From positions 1,860,001 through 1,924,000 of the forward strand of contig NZ_MZMO01000001.1 in the NCBI RefSeq assembly GCF_002240565.1: a stretch of DNA of 64,000 nt, read 5' to 3'. The notes under the pieces are model-generated. The model saw nothing but the letters and a program-made list of their open reading frames with translations, was not told the DNA's origin and made no database searches. The position numbers were made by a program, and so were the translations under genes. Below are positions 8,366 through 16,623 of the stretch, in pieces; position 1 is the stretch's first letter; each line of letters starts with the position of its first letter. The stretch is from Clavibacter michiganensis subsp. insidiosus. GTDB taxonomy: Bacteria > Actinomycetota > Actinomycetes > Actinomycetales > Microbacteriaceae.

Positions 8366-10558
8366 TCAGGCCGGCACGCCCGCCAGCGCCTCGTCCAGGA
8401 TCTGCCGGAACGCCGGGGTGATCACGGCCGCGTACTGAGGCGTCGTGTGGACGCTGTCGCGCTTCGTGGGCGTGCTGCCGACGAAGGACGGGCAGCGCTC
8501 CTCCCAGCAGAACAGGGACGAGGTGTCGACGTAGGCGATTCCCAGCGCGGTGGCCGCGTCCTCCTGGGCGCGGTCGCCCACCTTCCAGGCGCCGGGGATC
8601 GAGGCCTGGCAGTCGGCGGGCGACGAGACCTTCGTGGCGCAGGTCTCGAGCGGCTGGCCGGTGGGAGGCGAGGAGACGAGGACGACCTTCCCGACGCTGG
8701 CGCGCACCTGGCCGATGGTGCTCTGCACGCCGGCCGACCACTCGGCCACGGCGTCGTCGCCCGTCGCCTTGGACGCGAGCTTGAGGACCTGCCCGTAGCT
8801 GTTGCTGACGAACAGGATCTCCGGCTTCTCCTCCTGGATCGCGGCGATCGCCTGCTGCCGGAAGTCCAGGCAGCCGCCCTTCGTGGACGCGTCGGGGAAG
8901 TCCCACTGGACGTCCATGACGGCGCAGCCGGCGAAGGTGAGCCCGCGGATGTGGTGCGTCGCCTCGAACATCGCCCGCACCGTGGGCAGCAGCGTGATGC
9001 CGGTCGAGTCGCCGAGGACCATGATCGTGGGCTTCCGGCTGTCGCCGAAGGAGCAGGAGCGCGGGTTCGCCACGTCGGTGCGGCCGCAGCCCTGGCCGTC
9101 CTCGACGGGCACGGCGGACTTCTCCAAGCCGTCGATCGCGGGGTCGAGCGCGGGCCAGCTGGTGGCGGCGAGGGCGTCGCGGATCTGGACCTGCAGCGCG
9201 CCGAGGTCGCCGGCCGCGAGCACGGCGGGGTCCGTCGGATCCTCCTCGCCGGAGGCGGCGGGGCCCGGCGCGAGGCGCGACGCCTCCTGGATCTCCTGCT
9301 GTCGCACGACGGCGAGGCTGATGAACGTGACCGTCAGCAGCGCGGCCGTGCCGAGGGCGGCGACCTTCGTGCCCGTGGACGCCCCGAAGCCGGGATGGCG
9401 ACGCGCGCGCTTCTTCTTCCGGCGCGCGGCGGCACCGGGCTCGAGCCAGTGCGAGCGGCGGATCGGGTCCTCGAGGCCGTGGTACGAGAGCACCGAGAGG
9501 CCGAGGGTCAGCACGAGCACGATGACCGGGTAGCCGAGCCCGGCGGTGTCGGAGACGGCCGCGAGGATCACGATGACCGGGAAGTGCCACAGGTAGAGCG
9601 AGTACGAGATGTCCCCGAGGTAGCGCGAGACGGGGTTCGTGAGCGGCCAGAGGAAGCGCTGCGCGCCGCCCGTGCCGCCGGCGATGACGAGCGCGGCGCC
9701 GACGACCGGGATCGCGGATCCGGGAGCCGGGATCGGCGACGCGCTGCTCAGCGCGAACAGGCCGTAGCCGATGACGGCGAGGCCGGCCCACGCGATGACC
9801 GGCCGGGCGGCGTCCGGGATGCGGCGCAGCAGCGGCGCGGCGACCGCGAGCAGCGCGCCGACGCCGAGCTCCCAGGCGCGGGAGAGCGTGGAGAAGTACG
9901 CGACCGCGGCGTTGCCCGCGGTGTCGGCCATCGCCCAGGCGAACGAGCCGACCGTGACGACGAGGAGGATCGCCGTGAGGATCCCCCGGTAGCGGCCGGG
10001 CCCCCGGAAGCGCAGCGAGAGCGCGAGGCCGAGCGTGAGGAGGATCGGCCAGACGACGTAGAACTGCTCCTCCACGCCGAGCGACCAGTAGTGCTGCACG
10101 GGCGAGACGGCGCTGTCGGCGGCCCAGTAGTCGGTGTCGGTCGCGGCGAAGCGCCAGTTGGCGACGAAGAAGAACGCGGCGACGCTGTCCCACGCGATGG
10201 CGGACGCGCGGCCGGAGAGGAAGACCATCCAGCTCGCGAGCACCGTGACGAGGAGCACGGCGGTCGAGGCCGGCAGGATGCGCTTGACGCGCTTGCGGTA
10301 GAAGTCGGCGAACGAGATCCGGCCGAGCTTGTCGTGCTGGCGGAGCAGGAGCGACGTGATGATGAAGCCGGAGATCACGAAGAAGACGTCGACGCCGAGG
10401 AAGCCGCCGGACGGCCAGGCGAGCAGGTGGTCGAGGATGACCGCTATCACGGCGAGGGCGCGCAGGCCCTGGATGTCGCCGCGGAACGACCGGGTGCTCG
10501 ATCCCTCCGGCGCGACCGTCGTCGATCGGCTCGTGCGGGTGGGTCGCGTGCTCGTCAT
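8366..10558 (-). CDS. Membrane O-acyltransferase (acyltransferase 3 family) with C-terminal SGNH domain
   Basis: About 730 residues, OafA-like. After a short charged tail comes DIQGLRALAVIAVILDH, the acyltransferase-3 signature with its conserved arginine and histidine, then FFVISGFIITSLLL and about ten membrane segments to roughly residue 390. A tenth or eleventh helix and linker lead to a periplasmic SGNH-type domain: VLGDSTGITLLPTV holds the GDS nucleophile, FVSNSYG a block III-like Asn, and DSVHTTPQYA the DxxH. Such two-domain proteins acetylate sugars of surface polysaccharides or peptidoglycan outside the cell. The start at 10558 follows GAGGACACG; an in-frame extension upstream to 10840 runs into the tRNA and is Arg/Pro-rich, so I reject it. 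Adjacent EPS genes suggest exopolysaccharide as substrate. Confidence 0.9.
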   Translation of the reverse strand: MTSTRPTRTSRSTTVAPEGSSTRSFRGDIQGLRALAVIAVILDHLLAWPSGGFLGVDVFFVISGFIITSLLLRQHDKLGRISFADFYRKRVKRILPASTAVLLVTVLASWMVFLSGRASAIAWDSVAAFFFVANWRFAATDTDYWAADSAVSPVQHYWSLGVEEQFYVVWPILLTLGLALSLRFRGPGRYRGILTAILLVVTVGSFAWAMADTAGNAAVAYFSTLSRAWELGVGALLAVAAPLLRRIPDAARPVIAWAGLAVIGYGLFALSSASPIPAPGSAIPVVGAALVIAGGTGGAQRFLWPLTNPVSRYLGDISYSLYLWHFPVIVILAAVSDTAGLGYPVIVLVLTLGLSVLSYHGLEDPIRRSHWLEPGAAARRKKKRARRHPGFGASTGTKVAALGTAALLTVTFISLAVVRQQEIQEASRLAPGPAASGEEDPTDPAVLAAGDLGALQVQIRDALAATSWPALDPAIDGLEKSAVPVEDGQGCGRTDVANPRSCSFGDSRKPTIMVLGDSTGITLLPTVRAMFEATHHIRGLTFAGCAVMDVQWDFPDASTKGGCLDFRQQAIAAIQEEKPEILFVSNSYGQVLKLASKATGDDAVAEWSAGVQSTIGQVRASVGKVVLVSSPPTGQPLETCATKVSSPADCQASIPGAWKVGDRAQEDAATALGIAYVDTSSLFCWEERCPSFVGSTPTKRDSVHTTPQYAAVITPAFRQILDEALAGVPA

Positions 10559-10815
10559 CGTGTCCTCGCGGGTGGCGGCGGGCCCGACGCGCGCGCTGGC
10601 GCCTCGTCGGCGGGTGGCCGGTGGCGGTCGTCGGGCGCCCTCCGGACCCCCGCGACCGGGGTGATTTCGGTACCCATGGTAGTAGAGCGGACATCGCCGT
10701 GGCGGTCCGCGCGGCACCGTGCCTGTGCGGCGGCGCACCCCAGTCCGAGGGGGGCGTGCGATCGGGGGCGTGCCGCGAGGCACTCGATCGCGCGCGCGGA
10801 GAGGCGACGTGGGAG
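10559..10815. other. Intergenic region between acyltransferase gene and tRNA(CAU)
   Basis: About 257 bases without a convincing gene. It must hold the acyltransferase promoter on the minus strand. Around 10665-10690 the sequence is locally AT-richer and contains a palindromic GGTACCCATGG-like stretch, but I cannot name -35 and -10 boxes with confidence. Confidence 0.4.
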
Positions 10816-10889
10816 TAGGGCGGATGGGACTTGAACCCATGACCGACGGATTATGAGTCCGCTGCTCTGACCAGCTGAGCTACCGCCCC
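10816..10889 (-). tRNA. tRNA with CAU anticodon (tRNA-Ile2 or elongator tRNA-Met)
   Basis: A 74-nt cloverleaf on the minus strand: acceptor GGGGCGG with CCGCCCT, D-arm GCTC/GAGC, anticodon stem GCGGA/TCCGT with loop CTCATAA (anticodon CAU), variable loop, T-arm ATGGG-TTCAAGT-CCCAT, discriminator A. CCA is not encoded. It is not the initiator, since the anticodon stem lacks the three G-C pairs. The GAGCAGCGGACTCATAATC and TTCAAGTCC context looks more like the lysidine-modified Ile2 tRNA of other bacteria than elongator Met, but this is not decisive. The first pair would be G-U, which is unusual. Confidence 0.88.
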
Positions 10890-10901
10890 GAGGCGGCGGA
10901 T

Positions 10902-12161
10902 CTAGGCGGCGCCTGAGCCGTCCGTCACGCCGCGTGCCTCGTCCGTGACCGGCGCGGCCACGGACTCGCCACGATACAGGCTCTCGAACGTCGAGATCGT
11001 GCGCTCGATGTCGTGCGAGGCGACCACGGCGAGGCTCTCGCGCTTCATGCGCTGGAGCCCATCCTCGGGCAGCTCGAGCACCCGCTGCAGCTTCGCGGCG
11101 AGATCGTCGACGTCGCCCGGGCGGAAGAGGTAGCCGTTCTCGCCGTCGTGCACGAGGTGCGGGAGGGCCATGGCGTCGGCGGCCACGACGGGGAGGGCGG
11201 AGGCCATCGCCTCCATCGTGACGATGGACTGCAGCTCGGCGATGCTCGGCATCGCGAGGACGGTCGCGCGCGTGTAGGCGCGGCGCAGCTCCTCGTCGGA
11301 CACGTACCCGGTGAAGGTGGTGCGGTCGGCGATGCCGAGGTCGGCGGCGAGCTTCTCGAGCGCCGTCTTCTGGTCGCCCCCGCCGACGATCTCGAGCTCC
11401 GCGTCGAGCGACGCGGGCAGGATGGCGAAGGCGCGGAGCAGGACGTCGATCTGCTTCTCCCCCGTCACCCGGCCGACGAACACGATGCGGTTGCGGGTGC
11501 GCGGGGTGAAGTCGGGCGTGTAGTTCGCCGCGTCGATGCCGCAGGAGATGGCGATGACGCCCTCGAGCCCCGTGTAGCGCTCGAGGAACTGGGCAGCGCG
11601 ACGCGTGGGCGTCGTGACGGCCTCGGCGCGCCCGAAGGTGCGGCGCGCCGCCTTCCACGCCATGGAGATGGCCTTGTCCTGCCACGCGACCGGCAGGAGG
11701 GTGTGCTGGAGCATGTTCTCCGGCATGAAGTGGTTGGTGCCAATGATGCGGATGCCGCGCTTCTCCGCCTCGATGCTGAGGCCGCGCCCCGTGAGGATGT
11801 GGGACTGGAAGTGCACCACGTCGGGCTGCACCGCGTCGAGGATGCGGGCGCAGTCCCGGTTGACGGACCACGGCTGGGCGAAGCGCAGCCAGTCGTGCGG
11901 GTACCAGCGGTAGCTGTGCAGGCGGTGCGCGGTCATCTCCTGGCCGTCGTGCACCTCGGTCCACGTGCCGTGCTTGCGGCTGGCCGCCGGCGCGACGATG
12001 TGCACCTCGTGGCCGCGGCGGACGAGGCCTCCGGCGAGGCGCTCGGCGAACCGCGCGGCGCCGTTCACGTCCGGCGGGAAGGTGTCCGCGCCGATGAGGA
12101 TGCGCAGCGGTCGACCGGGGGTCGCGGGCTCGCGCGGGGTCTGCCCTGAGGTGTTCGGCAA
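10902..12161 (-). CDS. Family 4 glycosyltransferase (mannosyl/diacylglycerol-glucosyltransferase type)
   Basis: A 419-residue GT-B enzyme. ILIGADTFPPDVNGAARFAERLA opens the acceptor domain, with HVHSHI replaced here by HFQSHILTGRGL, then GTNHFMPENML, and the C-terminal FVGRVTGEKQIDVLLRAF, ELEIVGGGDQ and PSIAELQSIVTMEAMASALPVVA, the E-x7-E donor site. The overall pattern resembles actinobacterial alpha-mannosyltransferases (PimB/MgtA) and glucosyl-diacylglycerol synthases, so a membrane glycolipid or lipoglycan function is more likely than the EPS cluster nearby. The ATG follows an AAGAAGTG-type stretch preceded by a GGAGAGAC ribosome binding site. It lies just upstream of the tRNA gene on the same strand. 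Confidence 0.86.
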   Translation of the reverse strand: MPNTSGQTPREPATPGRPLRILIGADTFPPDVNGAARFAERLAGGLVRRGHEVHIVAPAASRKHGTWTEVHDGQEMTAHRLHSYRWYPHDWLRFAQPWSVNRDCARILDAVQPDVVHFQSHILTGRGLSIEAEKRGIRIIGTNHFMPENMLQHTLLPVAWQDKAISMAWKAARRTFGRAEAVTTPTRRAAQFLERYTGLEGVIAISCGIDAANYTPDFTPRTRNRIVFVGRVTGEKQIDVLLRAFAILPASLDAELEIVGGGDQKTALEKLAADLGIADRTTFTGYVSDEELRRAYTRATVLAMPSIAELQSIVTMEAMASALPVVAADAMALPHLVHDGENGYLFRPGDVDDLAAKLQRVLELPEDGLQRMKRESLAVVASHDIERTISTFESLYRGESVAAPVTDEARGVTDGSGAA

Positions 12162-12338
12162 GAAGTGTCTCTCCAGTGGTGTCGGCGTCCGGCGCGCGTC
12201 ACGTGGATCTGGGTGGCGCGGGCCGGGTATCGCAGAGCAACGTATCGCACGGGTCCCGGGACGGACCGACGGCGCACCGCGGTCGCGGCGGCCGGGCCGG
12301 CGAGGCCGGAGCGCGGTCGGCCACGGACCGGCGCGCGA

Positions 12339-13250
12339 TCAGGACGCGTGCGGGTGGTGCTTGGCGAGCTGGAAGACCCCGACGACGGCCACGGCGCCCG
12401 CGACGAGGAAGGCGATGCCCGCGTACACGGGAGCGTCCGCGGCCTCGCCCAGGACGGTGACGCCGATGCAGACGGCGACGAGCGGGTCGACGACCGTGAG
12501 GCCGGCGATCACGAGGTCGGGCGGGCCCGACGAGTACGCCGTCTGGACGAAGTACGCGCCGAGCAGGGTCGCGGCCACGAGCGCGACGATGCAGACCGCG
12601 GTCAGCACGTCGAAGTCCCCCGTCGTGAGGCGGTTGATGACGACCTTGGCGAGCGTGGCGACGAAGCCGTAGAGCACGCCGGCGCTGATGATGTAGAAGA
12701 TCGCGCGCACGTGCTTCCGGAAGTAGAGGAACAGGCCGCCGAGCAGCGCGAGGACGAGCGCGAGGATCACCAGGATCGTGATGAGCTCGGGCGTGCGGAT
12801 GGGGGTCTCCTTCGCGAAGACGGCCGCGAAGACGACGAACAGGCCGACGCCTCCGATGCAGAGCGCGACCGCCCGCTTGGCCTTGAGCTCGAGCCGCTTC
12901 CCCGTCGCGCGGGAGTTGAGGACGGCCGTGACCACGAGCGCCACCGCGCCGAGGGGCTGCACGACGATGAGGGGCGCGAGGCGCAGGCTCGCGAGCTGGA
13001 ACACGATGGCGAGGCCGAGCATCACGGTGCCGGCGACCCACGACGGACGGCCGAGCAGCGCGCCGAGCTGGCGCAGGCTGAGACCCGCCGTGCTCTTCTT
13101 GCCGCGCGCCTCCATCTTCGCCACGCCCTGCGACTGTAGCTGCGCGCCCAGGGACAGGAACACGGCGCCGACGAGCGCGATCGGGATCCCGAGCGCCTGG
13201 TAGGGGGTCAACGAGGCGGCCTGGAGAACGGGGCTGGCGTCGAAGGGCAC
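12339..13250 (-). CDS. DMT-superfamily (EamA/NIPA-like) membrane transporter
   Basis: A 303-residue integral membrane protein with nine or ten predicted helices arranged as two similar halves, typical of the drug/metabolite transporter superfamily. Notable elements: GIPIALVGAVFLSLGAQLQSQG at the N terminus, IVVQPLGAVALVVTAVLNS in helix four, and VAGLTVVDPLVAV-like IAGLTVVDPLVAVCIGVTVLGE near residue 250. The QPLG and DPLV elements are found in actinobacterial DMT proteins that also resemble the magnesium transporter NIPA. Substrate unknown. The gene is divergent from def with only ~40 bases between the two starts, so both promoters are compressed there. Confidence 0.8.
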   Translation of the reverse strand: MPFDASPVLQAASLTPYQALGIPIALVGAVFLSLGAQLQSQGVAKMEARGKKSTAGLSLRQLGALLGRPSWVAGTVMLGLAIVFQLASLRLAPLIVVQPLGAVALVVTAVLNSRATGKRLELKAKRAVALCIGGVGLFVVFAAVFAKETPIRTPELITILVILALVLALLGGLFLYFRKHVRAIFYIISAGVLYGFVATLAKVVINRLTTGDFDVLTAVCIVALVAATLLGAYFVQTAYSSGPPDLVIAGLTVVDPLVAVCIGVTVLGEAADAPVYAGIAFLVAGAVAVVGVFQLAKHHPHAS

Positions 13251-13289
13251 GCCCCGACCCTACCCGGCGGCCCGCCTATCATCGGCAGC

Positions 13290-13856
13290 ATGGCCGTCCT
13301 CCCCATCCGGATCACCGGAGACCCCGTCCTGCACGCCCCGGCCCGCGAGGTGGAGGCGTTCGACGACGACCTGCGCGCCCTCGTGGCCGACATGTACGAC
13401 ACCATGGACGAGGCGCCGGGCGTGGGCCTCGCGGCACCCCAGGTGGGCGTACCGCTGCGCGTGTTCGTGTACTCGTACGAGACCGACGAGGGCGAGCCGC
13501 TGCGGGGCGTCGCCGTGAACCCGGACCTGTTCATCACGCCCGTCGCGGTCCGCGAGGCCGACGAGGACACCGAGGAGGAGGGCTGCCTGTCGTTCCCGGG
13601 CGAGCGCTTCCCCCTCGTGCGCGCCGACCGGGCGATCCTCCGCGCGGTCGACCTCGACGGGCGGCCGTTCGAGATCGAGGCGGCCGGGTGGTTCGCGCGC
13701 ATCCTGCAGCACGAGTTCGACCACCTCGACGGGCTGCTCTACACCGACCGCCTCGCGCACGAGCACCGGAAGCCGGTGGCGAAGGTGATCCGCCGGAGCG
13801 GCTGGGGCGTGCCCGGGCAGTCGTGGCTGCCGGGACGCGACCACCTCGAGGACTGA
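13290..13856 (+). CDS. def: Peptide deformylase
   Basis: Removes the formyl group from the N-terminal methionine of new proteins. The 188-residue protein has all three family motifs: GVGLAAPQVG (44-53), EEGCLS (96-101, metal-ligand C99) and HEFDHLDG (141-148, with metal ligands H141 and H145 and catalytic E142). Length is normal for an actinobacterial type I enzyme. The C terminus carries a basic tail with KVIRRSGWG. It starts ~40 bases after the divergent DMT gene and is followed by tRNA-Asn. Confidence 0.97.
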   Translation: MAVLPIRITGDPVLHAPAREVEAFDDDLRALVADMYDTMDEAPGVGLAAPQVGVPLRVFVYSYETDEGEPLRGVAVNPDLFITPVAVREADEDTEEEGCLSFPGERFPLVRADRAILRAVDLDGRPFEIEAAGWFARILQHEFDHLDGLLYTDRLAHEHRKPVAKVIRRSGWGVPGQSWLPGRDHLED

Positions 13857-13905
13857 GGGACGCGCCCGGGGCTCCCCCGTGAGCGGAGGGGCCCGGAATC
13901 TTTGC

Positions 13906-13911
13906 TACGCT
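13906..13911 (+). promoter_or_regulatory. Possible -10 box for tRNA-Asn
   Basis: TACGCT lies 21 bases before the mature tRNA, a plausible position for a -10 element giving a short 5' leader. I see no clear -35 at the expected distance, so the assignment is weak. Confidence 0.3.
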
Positions 13912-13931
13912 TTCCAGGTTGCTCCACGTGA

Positions 13932-14004
13932 TCCTCGATAGCTCAATTGGCAGAGCAGCCGGCTGTTAACCGGCAGGTTGTTGGTTCGAGTCCAACTCGG
14001 GGAG
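13932..14004 (+). tRNA. tRNA-Asn (GTT)
   Basis: A 73-nt cloverleaf: acceptor TCCTCGA with TCGGGGA, D-arm with AGCTCAATTGGCAGAGC, anticodon stem-loop GCCGG-CTGTTAA-CCGGC (anticodon GTT), T-arm GTTGG-TTCGAGT-CCAAC, discriminator G. CCA is not encoded. It is followed within a few bases by a classical hairpin and T-run terminator. Confidence 0.96.
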
Positions 14005-14008
14005 CGAA

Positions 14009-14038
14009 GGCCTCGCGGCTCCACCCGCGGGGCCTTTT
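14009..14038 (+). terminator. Intrinsic terminator after tRNA-Asn
   Basis: Ten-base-pair stem GGCCTCGCGG/CCGCGGGGCC (one T-G pair), six-base loop, followed by TTTT and a further CCTTT. It is the only terminator in the window with a classical T-run. Confidence 0.88.
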
Positions 14039-14119
14039 CCTTTGCCCGCTGGCTATGGCGCTGGCGCTGGCGTGCGGCGGATCCCGACCCTCGTCCCCTC
14101 GGCCGGGTAGCGTCGGGCC

Positions 14120-14494
14120 ATGGGGATGTTCCAGGTCGTGGTCGCGCGTCCGAACGACGCGGACCGGCTGTGGACGCTGCTCGACGAGGACGTCCGCTCG
14201 CGCGACGACGCGGGTGACGCGGCCGACGATCCGGTGGCCGCGGCGATCCGCACCCGCGCGACCGACGGGCCCGCCGACACGCTGCCCGTCCTCGAGGCCC
14301 GGCGCGAGCGCATCGTGGGCCTCGTGTCGGATCCCGTGCGCCCCGTGCTCATCGCCTACTCGGGCATCCGGGCCGTCGGCTTCGCGCTGATGGACCGCAA
14401 CGGGGTCGACGGTCGGGCGTTCACGTCCGCCGGCTGGCGCGGGCTCGGGGTCGAGGAGGAGATCCGGGCGGCCGCTCCCCTGCTGCTGCGCTGA
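14120..14494 (+). CDS. Conserved-looking hypothetical protein
   Basis: A 124-residue protein I do not recognise. The N-terminal half is acidic and rich in Asp/Arg/Ala (residues 12-45). The C-terminal half has a hydrophobic strand pair, VRPVLIAYSGIRAVGFALMDRNG, then FTSAGWRGLGVEEEIRAA. That last part faintly recalls the acetyl-CoA loop of GNAT enzymes, but no catalytic region is present and I would not assign the function. The ATG is preceded by a purine-poor region without an obvious ribosome binding site. The gene converges with the lactonase gene, leaving 14 bases between the stops. High third-position GC supports coding. Confidence 0.6.
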   Translation: MGMFQVVVARPNDADRLWTLLDEDVRSRDDAGDAADDPVAAAIRTRATDGPADTLPVLEARRERIVGLVSDPVRPVLIAYSGIRAVGFALMDRNGVDGRAFTSAGWRGLGVEEEIRAAAPLLLR

Positions 14495-14508
14495 GCCGCG
14501 CGCGCGGG

Positions 14509-15549
14509 CTAGCCGACGGGCAGGAGGTACGTCGGGCTCGGCACCGCGATCACGGCGGGCCCGGCGGTGGGCAGCCCGGTCGCCGGGTCGAGCCGGAACG
14601 AGGCGACCGTGCCGGATCCCTGGTTGGCCACGTGCAGGCGGTCGTCGACGATCACGTGGTGGCGCGGCGTCGCGCCGCCGCAGTCGAACGCGGCGACGGG
14701 GGCGAGCGCGCCGTCGGCGGCGATGCCGACGACCGCGATCCGCTCGGAGCCGCGGAGGCCGACGTACGCGAGGCGCTCGTCGGCGGACACTCGGACCTCG
14801 GCGGCGGAGTCGCGCGCGTCCGGCTCGGCCGCGCACGCGGTGGAGGCGGCGACGCGCCAGGACGCGCCCTGGCCCTCGAGCGCGTGGAGCGTGCCGTCGA
14901 GCTCGCCCACGAGGAGCACGCGGCCCGACGACAGGAGGGCCATGTGGCGCGGTCCCGTGCCCGGCGGCAGGGCGACGGTCCCGATGCGGTCGAGGCGGCC
15001 GTCGCGGAGCTCGTGCACGTGGACGGCGTCGGTGCCGAGGTCCGCGCTGAGGACGATGCCGCCGCCGACATGGAGCGTGGCGTGCGCGTGCGGGCCGTCC
15101 TGCTGCGGGCGGGGGCCGGATCCCTCGGATGCGAGCAGCTGCACGGCCTCGCCGAGGGAGCCGTCGTCGGCGAGCGGGTGCACGGCGACGGTGCCGTCGC
15201 CGTAGTGCGAGGTGAGGAGCAGGCCGTCGACGACGTGCAGGTGGCAGGGGCCGGATCCGCCGCTCGGCTGTCCGCCCGCCCACTGCAGCGAGCCACCCGG
15301 CCCCCGGCGGAACGCCTCCACCCGGTCGGCCGCCTCGCCCACCGCGTAGACCATGTGGCCGTGCACGAGGAGGCACGAGGGCGACGGCGTCTCCACCGCG
15401 GTGCCGACCACCGCGAGGTCGCCGGTGATGGCATCGACCGCGAGGGCCGTGATGCCGACGCCCGATCCGCCGACGTCGGCGGTGTAGCCGCCCGCCCACA
15501 TCGAGACCTCGGGCACGGCGGCTTCCTCGGGCGTCATCACGCCGCTCAC
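14509..15549 (-). CDS. Lactonase family (6-phosphogluconolactonase-like) beta-propeller protein
   Basis: A 346-residue seven-bladed propeller of the Pfam lactonase family (YbhE/Pgl type). It starts with WAGGYTADVGGSGVGI, followed by SPSCLLVHGHMVYAVGE, HLHVVDGLLLTSHYGDGTVAVH, GPHAHATLHVGGGIVLSADLGTDAVHVHEL, GPRHMA and RHHVIVDDRLHVANQGSGTVASF, the repeated HxH/GxGPRH motifs of the family. Members hydrolyse sugar lactones, or carry out unknown reactions. No signal peptide, so it is cytoplasmic. It sits 54 bases downstream of the 2-hydroxyacid dehydrogenase gene on the same strand and may be the last gene of the ABC transporter transcript. Confidence 0.85.
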   Translation of the reverse strand: MSGVMTPEEAAVPEVSMWAGGYTADVGGSGVGITALAVDAITGDLAVVGTAVETPSPSCLLVHGHMVYAVGEAADRVEAFRRGPGGSLQWAGGQPSGGSGPCHLHVVDGLLLTSHYGDGTVAVHPLADDGSLGEAVQLLASEGSGPRPQQDGPHAHATLHVGGGIVLSADLGTDAVHVHELRDGRLDRIGTVALPPGTGPRHMALLSSGRVLLVGELDGTLHALEGQGASWRVAASTACAAEPDARDSAAEVRVSADERLAYVGLRGSERIAVVGIAADGALAPVAAFDCGGATPRHHVIVDDRLHVANQGSGTVASFRLDPATGLPTAGPAVIAVPSPTYLLPVG

Positions 15550-15603
15550 CCTACGGGGCCCGCCGACCGCGCGCGGGCGGACGAGCGGCCGACGAGGCCG
15601 GCG

Positions 15604-16623
15604 TCAGTAGCCCGAGCTCGGCTCGACGATGCCGACGAAGTCGCCCGTGCGGAGGAAGGCCTCGGTGTTGAGGCGGATCCGCTCGGCCAGCAGCGGCCGC
15701 ACCATGTCCGGGGTGTCGGCGGTGTGCGGCGTGACGATGCAGCGCGGCTCGGAGAACAGCGGGTGGCCGTCGGGCAGCGGCTCGGGCGACGTGACGTCGA
15801 GGCCCGCGCCGTGGATCCCGCCGGAGCGGAGCGCGGCGAGCAGCGCGTCGGGGTCGACGAGCGCGCCGCGCGCGATGTTGACGAGCACGGCGGTGTCCTT
15901 CATGGCCGCGAGCTGCGCGGCGCCGATGAGCCCGGCGGTGTCGTCAGTGCTGGCGGCGGCGAGCATCACGACGTCGGCGCCCGGGAGCACCTCGTCGAGC
16001 CGGTCGGCCGTGACGGTGCGGTCGGCGCCCTCGACGGGGTCGCCGCTGCGGCGGACGACCGTCACGGAGCAGTCGAACGGCGCGAGCAGCCGGACGTACT
16101 CCAGCGCGATGCCGCCCGCGCCGACCACGACGACCTCGGAGCGGTACAGCGAGAGGCCGGCGGAGGATCCCCACGAGGTCGCCCGGGCGCGCTCCGGCAG
16201 CTGCCGCAGGGTCGCGAGCGTCAGCGCGAGGGCGTGCTCGGCGACCGGCTCGGAGTAGGCGCCCTTCGCGCTCGTCCAGACGAGGTCGGGGCGGTCGCAC
16301 TCCCGGAGGGTGTCGGCGAAGGCGTCGACGCCCGCGAACGGCAGCTGCACCCACTGGACCTGCGGGTTCGCGGCGAGCGTGTCGGTGAGCTCCGCGGCGC
16401 GGCGGATGGAGAGCCAGACGATGCCGCGGGTCTCCCCCGACAGCTCGGCGACCTCGCCGCCGGCCTCGTGGACGGCCTCGAGGTAGGCGTCCTCCGTGCG
16501 CGGCAGCATCGCGATGGGGCCGGGCGTCGGACGCGCCTCGCCCGTGAGGCGGTGCGGCGTGGCGCCGTCGACCGCGCGGTGGACGCGGCGGGGGCCGGAT
16601 GCGGGTGCGGTGGTGTCGGTCAT
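15604..16623 (-). CDS. D-isomer-specific 2-hydroxyacid dehydrogenase
   Basis: A 339-residue NAD-dependent oxidoreductase that interconverts 2-keto and D-2-hydroxy acids. The NAD-binding fold shows VVGAGGIALEYVRLL, a variant of GxGxxG. Downstream, NIARGALVDPDALLAAL holds the conserved arginine, GLDVTSPEPLPDGHPLF the glutamate region, and VTPHTADTPDMV the catalytic histidine. The N-terminal substrate domain has VQWVQLPFAGVDAF. Its ATG overlaps the stop of the upstream ATPase gene as ATGA, so it is translationally coupled to a peptide ABC transporter. This suggests a catabolic partner for the imported substrate, though the exact acid is unknown. Confidence 0.88.
   Translation of the reverse strand: MTDTTAPASGPRRVHRAVDGATPHRLTGEARPTPGPIAMLPRTEDAYLEAVHEAGGEVAELSGETRGIVWLSIRRAAELTDTLAANPQVQWVQLPFAGVDAFADTLRECDRPDLVWTSAKGAYSEPVAEHALALTLATLRQLPERARATSWGSSAGLSLYRSEVVVVGAGGIALEYVRLLAPFDCSVTVVRRSGDPVEGADRTVTADRLDEVLPGADVVMLAAASTDDTAGLIGAAQLAAMKDTAVLVNIARGALVDPDALLAALRSGGIHGAGLDVTSPEPLPDGHPLFSEPRCIVTPHTADTPDMVRPLLAERIRLNTEAFLRTGDFVGIVEPSSGY

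Noticed and set aside
7661..10834. Very long open frame on the plus strand (over 1000 codons)
   Set aside because: It lies opposite the O-acyltransferase and over fcl, has Arg/Ala/Gly/His-heavy composition with no domain, and arises from high GC content lacking stop codons.
10816..10889. tRNA as an attachment site of a mobile island
   Set aside because: No integrase, no repeat of the tRNA 3' end elsewhere in the window, and no composition change.
14120..14494. Assignment of the 124-residue protein as a GNAT acetyltransferase
   Set aside because: Only a faint WRGLGV stretch resembles the acetyl-CoA loop; the remaining fold elements are not evident.
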